Positions 1 to 7,981 of a DNA stretch of 64,000 nt are shown one piece after another. Both the position numbers and the translations under genes were made by a program. The notes under the pieces are model-generated. The model had not been told where the DNA came from, searched no databases, and saw nothing but the letters and a program-made list of their open reading frames with translations. Numbering within the stretch: position 1 is the stretch's first letter; each line of letters opens with the position of its first letter. The stretch is taken from assembly GCF_023197165.1 (NCBI RefSeq), contig NZ_JALPRD010000010.1, positions 101,707-165,706 of the forward strand, written 5' to 3'. This DNA comes from Sphingopyxis sp. MSC1_008 (GTDB lineage Bacteria; Pseudomonadota; Alphaproteobacteria; Sphingomonadales; Sphingomonadaceae).

Positions 1-2
1 AA

Positions 3-1916
3 GGTTCGCGCGTCGTAAACTCGACGGTGACCGGCGCGAAGAATGGCGGGATCATCGTCTATGACAATGTTGATGCCCTGATCCTCGACGCGATCGCCTA
101 TGGTAATGCGAACGGTCTGGGCATCATGGCCGACGGCAATATTCTCGGCTCGCTCAACACGACGGTTCGAGGCGGGCAATATTACAATAACGGCAATCTG
201 GGAATCGGTGTCCACAGCGGTTCCAGGGGGACGTTGATCGAAGGCGTTACGGCATATGGCAACGCCGACAATCTGCGGATCGGCGACGTGCCGTCCGCTG
301 TTTCGGGAACGCGGGTGGAAGGCGGCTCCTTTGGCGGCGCTACGCGGGCGTCGATCTCCGTCATCGGCACCGCGTCCGGCACCGAACTGACGTCGGTCGA
401 AATTACCACCTCGCCGCTCGGCCTCGATGTGTTCGAAGGGGCTGACGTGATCGTGGACGGCATGCCGCTGCCGAATTTCGGTGCGACCAATGTCGTCGGA
501 GGAACGGCCCTCGTTGACCGCCTGCGCGGCGGCGAGGGGAATGATCTACTGGCGGGATTTGCCGGCGCCGACGAGCTTTTCGGCGGCGGCGGAAACGACA
601 CGACAAGCTATGCCGGTAATTTCGGCGCGGTGTGGATCGACCTTGCGGCAGGCACCGGCACCTGGAACTGGGCGCACGGCGACAAGCTGACGGGAATCGA
701 GAATATCGTCGGCACCAGCTATGGCGACTGGCTCTACGGCTCATCGGGCACGAACAGACTTTATGGCGAAGACGGGAATGACCGTCTCTCGGGTGGGGCG
801 GGCGCCGATTTGCTCAACGGCGGTGCGGGTGAGGATATCGCCGATTATACGGGTAATTTCGGCGCGGTGTGGATCGACCTTGCGGCGGGCACCGGCACGT
901 GGAACTGGGCGCATGGCGACCAGCTGACGGGCATCGAGAATGTACGCGGCACCAGCTATGGCGACTGGCTGTACGGGTCGTCGGGCACGAACAAGCTGTA
1001 CGGCGAAGACGGGAACGACCGACTCTCGGGCGGGGCCGGCGCCGACCTGCTCGACGGCGGTGCGGGTGAGGATATCGCCGATTATACGGGTAATTTCGGC
1101 GCGGTGTGGATCGACCTTGCGGCGGGCACCGGCACCTGGAACTGGGCGCATGGCGACCAGCTGACGGGAATCGAGAATGTACGGGGCACGAGTTGGGGCG
1201 ACTGGCTGTACGGCTCGTCGGGCACGAACAAGGTGTACGGCGAAGACGGGAACGACCGTCTCTCGGGCGGTGCGGGCGCCGACCTGCTCGACGGCGGCGC
1301 GGGTGAGGATATTGCCGATTATACGGGTAATTTCGGTGCGGTGTGGATCGACCTTGCGGCGGGCACCGGCACCTGGAACTGGGCGCATGGCGACGTGCTG
1401 ACGGGCATCGAGAATGTGCGGGGCACCAGCTATGGCGACTGGCTCTACGGCTCGTCGGGCGCGAACAAGCTTTACGGCGACGACGGGAACGACCGGCTGG
1501 TCGGCGGCGGTGGCAACGACACGCTTGATGGCGGCGCCGGCGATGACGTGGCTTATTATTCCGGGCTCAAGGACGATTATAGGATCGATATCGGAGCGGG
1601 CCAGGTGACGGTCACCGACCTGCGGGCCGGCGTCGACGGCGACGATGGGCAGGATGTGCTGACGGGCATCGAGAGGATCCGCTTCAAGGACGGAGCGGAG
1701 GTCTCGCTGACCGGGCAAGCGGCCGCTTCGGCGGTCGTTGCCGGGAGCGATATGCAAATGACTGCATCGGCCTCTTCGGCGACGCTGGACCCGACCCTTA
1801 GCCGGATGGTGAACGACATGGCGAGCTTCGCCCCCGCGGCGACCGATCACGCCGCTAGGTTCGGCGGCGGGTTGGAGCGTCCCGCGACAGGGATGATCGG
1901 CAACGACCCATATTGA
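3..1916 (+). CDS. RTX-type secreted protein with beta-helix-like N-part (5' end outside window)
   Basis: The frame is open to the left edge, so the gene is 5'-truncated by the window; the GTG at 27 is probably internal. The first ~160 visible residues have the short Gly/Asn-rich strands of a right-handed parallel beta-helix, the fold of pectate lyases and mannuronan epimerases. From about residue 170 there are RTX calcium-binding nonapeptides (GGxGxDxLxG type) alternating with a conserved module AVWIDLAAGTGTWNWAHGD, present four times. The C-terminus (GLKDDY..., RIRFKDG, LSRMVNDMASF) is closely shared with the downstream RTX gene and probably carries a type I secretion signal. No type I exporter is encoded in this window. 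The beta-helix could act on or bind a uronic-acid polysaccharide, which would fit the adjacent glycan locus. The RTX assignment is firm; the enzymatic role is inference. Confidence 0.85.
   Translation, partial: GSRVVNSTVTGAKNGGIIVYDNVDALILDAIAYGNANGLGIMADGNILGSLNTTVRGGQYYNNGNLGIGVHSGSRGTLIEGVTAYGNADNLRIGDVPSAVSGTRVEGGSFGGATRASISVIGTASGTELTSVEITTSPLGLDVFEGADVIVDGMPLPNFGATNVVGGTALVDRLRGGEGNDLLAGFAGADELFGGGGNDTTSYAGNFGAVWIDLAAGTGTWNWAHGDKLTGIENIVGTSYGDWLYGSSGTNRLYGEDGNDRLSGGAGADLLNGGAGEDIADYTGNFGAVWIDLAAGTGTWNWAHGDQLTGIENVRGTSYGDWLYGSSGTNKLYGEDGNDRLSGGAGADLLDGGAGEDIADYTGNFGAVWIDLAAGTGTWNWAHGDQLTGIENVRGTSWGDWLYGSSGTNKVYGEDGNDRLSGGAGADLLDGGAGEDIADYTGNFGAVWIDLAAGTGTWNWAHGDVLTGIENVRGTSYGDWLYGSSGANKLYGDDGNDRLVGGGGNDTLDGGAGDDVAYYSGLKDDYRIDIGAGQVTVTDLRAGVDGDDGQDVLTGIERIRFKDGAEVSLTGQAAASAVVAGSDMQMTASASSATLDPTLSRMVNDMASFAPAATDHAARFGGGLERPATGMIGNDPY
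615..1562 (+). repeat. Four near-identical 237-bp coding tandem repeats
   Basis: The string ggtaatttcggcgcggtgtgg or a close variant starts at 615, 852, 1089 and 1326, an exact period of 237 bp (79 codons). Differences between copies are scattered single-base changes, which suggests recent duplication or gene conversion. The fourth copy diverges after about 1500, where the C-terminal region begins. Copy number may vary between strains and could be misassembled from short reads. Confidence 0.93.
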
Positions 1917-1945
1917 ACGACCACTGAGGGCGGAAAATCTCCCTA

Positions 1946-1961
1946 GCGTCACCCGTGACGC
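1946..1961. other. Small perfect hairpin between the two RTX genes
   Basis: Arms gcgtca/tgacgc form a perfect 6-bp stem around a cccg loop, 30 bp after the stop of the first RTX gene and 36 bp before the ATG of the second. There is no following T-run, so an intrinsic terminator is not well supported. It may be an attenuator or an mRNA-processing/stability hairpin. Confidence 0.35.
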
Positions 1962-1996
1962 CGCTGTAAGTAAATGCAGGGAATAGGGGGATTTTC

Positions 1997-4900
1997 ATGA
2001 CCAGCGTGGTTTTTGCGGCGAACGACGGCGTCAAGGGAGTCGAACTGTGGCGGCTCGATTCGGCAACCGGGACGCCCGTGCTGGTCAAGGATATCAATCC
2101 GGGCGCGGGTCATTCGCAGATCGGCAATATCACCCAATGCGGCGATTATGCTTTCTTTACCGCGTACGACGGGCAAAGCCTCGGGCTGTATCGCACTGAC
2201 GGCACCGAAAGCGGCACCATCCGGCTGACCAGCCTCGCCAATGTCAACAACCTCGACATGGTCGCAGCGCATGGGACACTTTATTTCATCGGCCCCGGTT
2301 CCACTGCCCTGTTCAAAAGCGACGGCACGCCCGAGGGCACCGTCCAGCTGTTCGATGCCGGCGGCGCGTCCATGGACCTGGTCGGTGAAACGGCGAGCGG
2401 TCTGCTGTTCCAAACTGGCGGCTACATATGGCAAACAGATGGGACGATAGGAGCGGTAAAGCCACTGGCGGCGGTGGCCGACGTATATAGTCCGGGCATT
2501 ACCGTGAACGGCGTCCGCTATTTCACCCGCGGCGATCCAGCAAACAACGCGTTATGGCGTAGCGACGGAACCGTCGGGGGCACCTATGAGATCGGCGTGC
2601 CGGGCGTTGCAGTCAATTTCGTTAACATGGGCGGCACGGTCTATTTCCTGGTTAGTGAACCGTCCGGCCTGAAGGGCGTCTGGCGTAGTGACGGAACGAA
2701 CGCAGGCACGGTGAAAGTGCGCGACCTGGTTGGCGGATATATGACGCTGTACAGCGACGGCCAGCAACTCTTCATCACTGAAGGCGGCACGATCGCGACC
2801 TGGGACGGGCAGAGTGACGAGTTTAGCGTTATCGCTTCGGGTCTGCTGGGCGGGCCCTCCAATTTTCGCACAGCGAATGGCGTCACCTATTTCGATGCCT
2901 CTCCAAATAACAATGACAATAGGGGCCGCGAACCCTGGCGTACCGATGGCACGGCCGCAGGTACATACATCCTGAAGGATATCCGCCCTGGAACGAGGAC
3001 CTCGAATCCCGTCGGCGGCGTGGCATTTGACGGAAAGTTCCTCTTCGGGGCCAACGACGGCATTTATGGCCAGGAATTGTGGATCAGCGACGGCACGACG
3101 GGTGGTACGGTACTGAAATCGGATATTGGCGCGATCAATCGCCTCGACCCGTCCTCGATCGTCCAACCTGCCAGCATCGTGACGTTCCAGAATGTCAGCG
3201 GGCAGACTGAAACGGTTTTTGTCGCCGCTGAGGAACCGGCCAACGGAAGCGGCCCGGGTAGCAGGGCGCTTTATTATAGCGTCGGCAACGGCCTGGCCAC
3301 GCGGCTTGGCGATATTGCCAGCGGTACAATCCGTGATGCCGATGCCGTGGGAACATCGGTCTTCTTTTGGGTGGGTGGCGACCTTTTCCGATACACAGGA
3401 AACGGAGCCCCGGCCGAGCTCGTCAAGTCGGGCGTCAACGGCAACTTCGGCACGGCGTTCAACGGGCAATATTATTTCGCGTCAAATAGCGAGTTGTGGA
3501 AAAGCGATGGCACATCGTCAGGGACCACCGTCGTCAAGGCTCTTAACGCACCGATCAGCGGACTCGCGATCAACAATGGGAAGCTATATCTCAATGCTGG
3601 CTACGATTCGGGGAACCTGTGGGTAACCGACGGGACGACAGCGGGCACCATCCTGCTGCGAGAGACACCGCATACCGAATTTATGAGTTATGGCGCGCGC
3701 GAACTGACAGCGGCCGGAAACCTTGTATTCTTTGTTTCAAGCTCGGTACCCAATGCGCAGGGGTATGACCGCGAACTTTTTGCAACCGATGGCACCACGG
3801 TCTTTCGTGTGAAGGATATCTGGCGCGGATTCCAGCCGGGCGGCGGCAATGTGTATCTGGCCAATTCCGATCCGGCGCAACTGAGGGCTATCGGCAATAC
3901 GCTGTATTTCACCGCCAACAATGGGGTGAACGGGCGCGAGCTGTGGAAGAGCGACGGGACCGACGCCGGGACGGTGATGGTCAAGGATATCACGTCCGAC
4001 CAGACGAGCGATGTAGGACCGACCAACCTGACAGTAGGAGGCGACAAGCTTTTCTTCCAGCAGGCCGAACCCTTTGAGGGCACGCGCCTTTGGGTCAGCG
4101 ACGGGACCGCTGCGGGGACGACCAAGGTCGCCGCTGTCACCGGCCCGGTTTCGAACCTGACCAGTGCGGGTGACCGGGTTGTCTTTACCTATAACAACGG
4201 TACGAACGGTCTGGAGCTGTGGAGCTCTGACGGGACGAGCGCGGGCACTTTCATGGTGGCCGACTTGACGCCCGGCGCCGGCAGCACGACTCTGATCGAG
4301 TGGCTCGGCAAAGACGGTATCGTCTATTTCTCCTTCGCCAACCCCGTGCACGGTAAAGAGCTGTGGCGCACCGATGGAACGACAGCAGGAACATTTCAGG
4401 TCACGAGCGCACAGGCGGCCGGCGACGGCAACCCTTATGGTTTCACGCTGATCGAGGCCAATCTTCCGAATATTGCCGGGACCGAAGGAAATGACCGGCT
4501 GGTGGGCACGAGCCAGGCTGACTGGATTGCGGCACTCGGCGGCAACGATGCGCTTGTCGGCGGCGCGGGGGGCGACCGACTCGACGGTGGCGCCGACATC
4601 GACACAGCGGACTATACGGACAATTTCGGGGCGATCTGGGTCGATCTGGCCACGGGCATCGGCAAATGGAACTATGCAGAGGGTGACCGCTTGACATCGA
4701 TCGAGAATGTCACGGGAACGGATTTCGGTGACAGATTATATGGTGACGACGGCATCAACGTCTTGCGGGGCGGCAAGGGAAACGACATCGTCCTGGGGCG
4801 CGGCGGCAATGACGTGATCAACGGCGGCCTAGGCGCCGACGAACTCGACGGCGGCGCTGGTGTCTACGATACGGTGGATTACACCGGCGACGAAGGTGCG

Positions 4901-6769
4901 GTCTGGGTCGACCTGCAGGCGGGGCTGGGGCAGTGGAACTCCGCCGACGGCGACATATTGCGCAATTTCGAGAATATTGTCGGCACCGATTTTGGCGATC
5001 GCCTGACCGGCGACGGCGGCGCAAATTATATCGCGGGCGGCAAAGGCGAGGACATGGTCACCGGCGGCGGCGGCGATGATGTCTTGGCCGGTGGTCGGGG
5101 TGCGGACGTTCTCGACGGAGGCGCGGGAACCGACACCGCCGATTACAGGGGCAATTACGGGGCGGTGTGGGTCAATTTGGCCACGGGCATCGGCAAATGG
5201 AACTACGCCGAAGGTGAAACCTATGTCGGCATTGAAAATGTCGCAGGCACGGAATTCAACGATCGTATCGAGGGTAACGCCGGGGCCAACGCCATAACCG
5301 GCAGCGGCGGTGACGACCGGATCGCCGGCGGCGGCGGAGACGACAATCTCGATGGCGGCGCTGGCGCTGATAGGCTGGATGGCGGCGCGGGTATGGACAC
5401 TGTTTATTATGGGGGCAATCCTGGGGCAGTTTGGGTCAACCTGGCAACTGGTATCGGCCAATGGAACTGGGCCGAGGGCGACGTCCTGACGAGCATCGAG
5501 AATGTTTTTGGGACCAGCTATGACGACCGGCTCGATGGTTCGGCGGTCGCAAACAGGCTATATGGTGGAGAAGGTGCAGATTTGATCGGGGGCGGTGCAG
5601 GAGCCGACTTGCTCGCCGGCGGTGCCGGCGCGGATACGCTGGATGGCGGCGCTGACGAAGACACCGCAGATTATGGCGGCAATTCGGGCGCGGTTTGGGT
5701 CGACCTGACGATGGGCATCGGCAAATGGGGCGCGGCCGAGGGCGATGTCCTGACAGGCATCGAGAATGTCATCGGCACCAGCGATGACGACCGGCTCTAC
5801 GGATCGTCGGGCATCAACCAGCTCCACGGCCAAAACGGCAACGACCGCCTGTCCGGCGCCGCCGGCGCTGATCTGCTCGATGGCGGTATAGGTGAGGATA
5901 TCGCCGATTATACAGGCAATTTCGGCGCTGTGTGGATCGATCTTGCGGCGGGCACCGGCACCTGGAACTGGGCGCATGGCGATGTTCTGACGAGCATCGA
6001 GAATGTCGTCGGCACCGATTACGGAGACTGGCTCTACGGCTCCGCCGCGGCAAATGCGCTCCACGGCGGCAAGGGCGAGGACCGGCTTGTCGGCCGCGAG
6101 GGCAACGACCTTCTTTCAGGCGGTGCCGGTGCCGATCTGCTCGACGGCGGGGCGGACGAGGATATCGCCGATTATGCCGGCAATTACGGCGCGGTGTGGG
6201 TCGACCTTGCGACGGGCAAGGGCACTTGGAACTGGGCGCATGGCGACACGCTGACTGGCGTGGAGAATGTCCGCGGCACGAGCTGGGGCGACTGGCTCTA
6301 CGGTTCGGCAGGGGCGAACAAGCTGTACGGCGAGGACGGCAATGACCGGCTGGTCGGCGGCGGCGGGAACGATACGCTCGATGGCGGCGCGGGCGATGAC
6401 GTGGCCTATTATTCCGGGCTCAAGGACGATTACTGGATCGAAATCGCGAACGGGCAAGCGACCGTCACCGACCTGCGGACCAACATCGATGGCGACGACG
6501 GACAGGACGTGCTGACGGGCATTGAGAGCATCCGGTTCAAGGACGGAACGCTGGTATCGCTGACGGAACAGTCGCTCGCGTCAAGGGCCAGTTCCGGGAG
6601 CGAGGCGGGGGCGGCCGCCTTGACCGCGTCGGCGACCCTGGACCCGGCCCTAAGCCGGATGGTGAACGATATGGCGAGCTTCGTAGGCGCGGCGTTCGAT
6701 CGCGTCGCAGCGTTCGACAGAGCGCTGGGCCGGCCCGGGGCGGGCACGATCGGCAACGAATTATATTGA
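1997..6769 (+). CDS. Large RTX-type protein with ELWxxDGT repeats
   Basis: This 1590-residue protein starts at an ATG preceded by an AGGGGG ribosome site about 6 bases upstream. Residues ~1-825 carry many copies of the ELWxxDGTxxGTxxVKDI repeat, predicted beta-propeller-like blades of surface proteins. Residues ~828-1510 hold RTX nonapeptides broken up by seven copies of the xxGAVWVDLATGxGxWNxAEGD module also found in the upstream gene. The sixth module is almost identical to the upstream gene's modules. The C-terminal ~100 residues (GLKDDYWIEI, LSRMVNDMASF, GTIGNELY) match the upstream paralogue. There is no N-terminal signal peptide, as expected for a type I secretion substrate. The probable role is a calcium-folded surface or matrix protein that may associate with the polysaccharide made by the following locus; its function is not known. 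Confidence 0.88.
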   Translation: MTSVVFAANDGVKGVELWRLDSATGTPVLVKDINPGAGHSQIGNITQCGDYAFFTAYDGQSLGLYRTDGTESGTIRLTSLANVNNLDMVAAHGTLYFIGPGSTALFKSDGTPEGTVQLFDAGGASMDLVGETASGLLFQTGGYIWQTDGTIGAVKPLAAVADVYSPGITVNGVRYFTRGDPANNALWRSDGTVGGTYEIGVPGVAVNFVNMGGTVYFLVSEPSGLKGVWRSDGTNAGTVKVRDLVGGYMTLYSDGQQLFITEGGTIATWDGQSDEFSVIASGLLGGPSNFRTANGVTYFDASPNNNDNRGREPWRTDGTAAGTYILKDIRPGTRTSNPVGGVAFDGKFLFGANDGIYGQELWISDGTTGGTVLKSDIGAINRLDPSSIVQPASIVTFQNVSGQTETVFVAAEEPANGSGPGSRALYYSVGNGLATRLGDIASGTIRDADAVGTSVFFWVGGDLFRYTGNGAPAELVKSGVNGNFGTAFNGQYYFASNSELWKSDGTSSGTTVVKALNAPISGLAINNGKLYLNAGYDSGNLWVTDGTTAGTILLRETPHTEFMSYGARELTAAGNLVFFVSSSVPNAQGYDRELFATDGTTVFRVKDIWRGFQPGGGNVYLANSDPAQLRAIGNTLYFTANNGVNGRELWKSDGTDAGTVMVKDITSDQTSDVGPTNLTVGGDKLFFQQAEPFEGTRLWVSDGTAAGTTKVAAVTGPVSNLTSAGDRVVFTYNNGTNGLELWSSDGTSAGTFMVADLTPGAGSTTLIEWLGKDGIVYFSFANPVHGKELWRTDGTTAGTFQVTSAQAAGDGNPYGFTLIEANLPNIAGTEGNDRLVGTSQADWIAALGGNDALVGGAGGDRLDGGADIDTADYTDNFGAIWVDLATGIGKWNYAEGDRLTSIENVTGTDFGDRLYGDDGINVLRGGKGNDIVLGRGGNDVINGGLGADELDGGAGVYDTVDYTGDEGAVWVDLQAGLGQWNSADGDILRNFENIVGTDFGDRLTGDGGANYIAGGKGEDMVTGGGGDDVLAGGRGADVLDGGAGTDTADYRGNYGAVWVNLATGIGKWNYAEGETYVGIENVAGTEFNDRIEGNAGANAITGSGGDDRIAGGGGDDNLDGGAGADRLDGGAGMDTVYYGGNPGAVWVNLATGIGQWNWAEGDVLTSIENVFGTSYDDRLDGSAVANRLYGGEGADLIGGGAGADLLAGGAGADTLDGGADEDTADYGGNSGAVWVDLTMGIGKWGAAEGDVLTGIENVIGTSDDDRLYGSSGINQLHGQNGNDRLSGAAGADLLDGGIGEDIADYTGNFGAVWIDLAAGTGTWNWAHGDVLTSIENVVGTDYGDWLYGSAAANALHGGKGEDRLVGREGNDLLSGGAGADLLDGGADEDIADYAGNYGAVWVDLATGKGTWNWAHGDTLTGVENVRGTSWGDWLYGSAGANKLYGEDGNDRLVGGGGNDTLDGGAGDDVAYYSGLKDDYWIEIANGQATVTDLRTNIDGDDGQDVLTGIESIRFKDGTLVSLTEQSLASRASSGSEAGAAALTASATLDPALSRMVNDMASFVGAAFDRVAAFDRALGRPGAGTIGNELY

Positions 6770-6783
6770 TGGGCGCCGGTCAG

Positions 6784-6811
6784 ACCCGTTGGGTTTATCC
6801 ACCCGGGTTTT
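6784..6811 (+). terminator. Probable intrinsic terminator after the large RTX gene
   Basis: ACCCG (6784-6788) and GGT (6792-6794) can pair with ACC (6801-6803) and CGGGT (6804-6808) around a six-base loop, with a three-base bulge, followed by a short T-run. It lies 15 bp after the stop codon. Confidence 0.45.
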
Positions 6812-7065
6812 CCCGCGAAATGATGGGCCCCTTGGCATGGGATTGCGCGCAGCGACGGCGACGCGCGGGATAATGGCCGCGTTCGTGGCAGGTCTCGCGG
6901 CACTTCGGGATGATATGGGCCCGGCTTCGCTGCCCGCTCCATATCGTTTGCAAGGCTGAACGCTCAGGGTTCCGTCTATATTGTCAATCCTGATGCGTGC
7001 GACTAGGAGCGGCGGAACTCGCGGCGCAGCCGAGCGTTTGCCCGCATCCGGTCCCTGTCCTAAGA
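6812..7065. other. Non-coding stretch before the phosphatase gene
   Basis: Together with the terminator this makes almost 300 bases without a convincing gene. An in-frame GTG at 6997 could extend the phosphatase by 23 residues, but that sequence is Ala/Pro-rich and unlike the family. No clear promoter or repeat was recognised. Confidence 0.4.
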
Positions 7066-7854
7066 ATGGTTGTCTCGATGTTCTGGAAACGCCGGCCTAA
7101 GTCCGCGAACCCGGCAAACCGCGAATTTTCGGTGCCTTCGGGACAGCGGGTCTATGCGGTCGGCGACATTCACGGTCGCGACGATCTGTTCGCCGCGCTG
7201 CTTGAGCAAATTGAACGGGACAGCGCGGCGCGGGGCCCCTTGCCGACGACGCTTATTCTCCTTGGCGACCTAGTCGATCGGGGCCCGGAATCGGCCGCGG
7301 TGGTTGAGCGCGCGCGCCAGCAGGACGGGCGCTGGGACGAATTCCACTGGATCACGGGCAACCATGAAGAAGCATTTCTTCGCGCGCTTTCGGGCGACCT
7401 CGAAGCGCTGAAGTTTTTCTGCCGTTATGGCGGCGAAGAGACGATCGTCAGTTACGGCCTCGATAGGGACGTTCTCCGCCGAATGGACTATGCCGAGTTG
7501 GCGCTTGTCCTTCCGACGCTTGTGCCGCCCGAGCATCTGGCTTTTCTCGACAGCGGAAACCCCTGGGTTCGGCGCGGCGACTATCTGTTCGTTCATGCCG
7601 GTATCCGGCCCGGCGTCGATATCGAGGAGCAGAAATTGTCGGACCTGCGCTGGATCCGGCAGCCGTTCCTCGATGACGGACGCGATCATGGCATGTGCGT
7701 CGTCCACGGACATACGATTACCGATGCGCCAGAGCATCGAGGAAACCGCCTTGGCATCGATACGGGCGCTTATGCCTCGAACCGCCTTACAGCGGTCGGG
7801 CTTGAAGGGAGCCAACTCTGGTTCTGCACGGCTGAACCGGAACGCGAGGGATGA
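7066..7854 (+). CDS. Calcineurin-like metallophosphoesterase (PP1/PP2A-like)
   Basis: The protein has the three signatures of bacterial serine/threonine or diadenosine-tetraphosphate phosphatases: VGDIHGR near residue 29, GDLVDRG near 65 and GNHEEAFL near 98, with a C-terminal VVHGHT metal ligand. These Asp/His/Asn residues bind the di-metal centre. The length of ~262 residues is normal for the PrpA/ApaH-like group. The start is uncertain: ATG 7066 or ATG 7078 (MFWKRR) are both plausible, while the upstream GTG at 6997 is less likely. Its position ahead of the polysaccharide genes, which include a tyrosine kinase, hints at a signalling role, but that is inference. Cytosolic. Confidence 0.88.
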   Translation: MVVSMFWKRRPKSANPANREFSVPSGQRVYAVGDIHGRDDLFAALLEQIERDSAARGPLPTTLILLGDLVDRGPESAAVVERARQQDGRWDEFHWITGNHEEAFLRALSGDLEALKFFCRYGGEETIVSYGLDRDVLRRMDYAELALVLPTLVPPEHLAFLDSGNPWVRRGDYLFVHAGIRPGVDIEEQKLSDLRWIRQPFLDDGRDHGMCVVHGHTITDAPEHRGNRLGIDTGAYASNRLTAVGLEGSQLWFCTAEPEREG

Positions 7855-7981
7855 TACGGAGGCCCCGCTTGCCGCGCGGTCGGTGCGCCGATAAGGCCAA
7901 GACGGCTTTTCGTTGCGAAATAGGGGTTTCGGGCGCAAAGTTGCGGCGCCGAAACGGTTAATACGATAAAGGTTTCCGCCA

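Noticed and set aside
615..1562. CRISPR-like or satellite array
   Set aside because: The 237-bp units are contiguous, coding and in frame, without unique spacers.
741..1952. 403-codon minus-strand open frame with repeats
   Set aside because: The repeats are only the complement of the 237-bp RTX repeats; no independent features.
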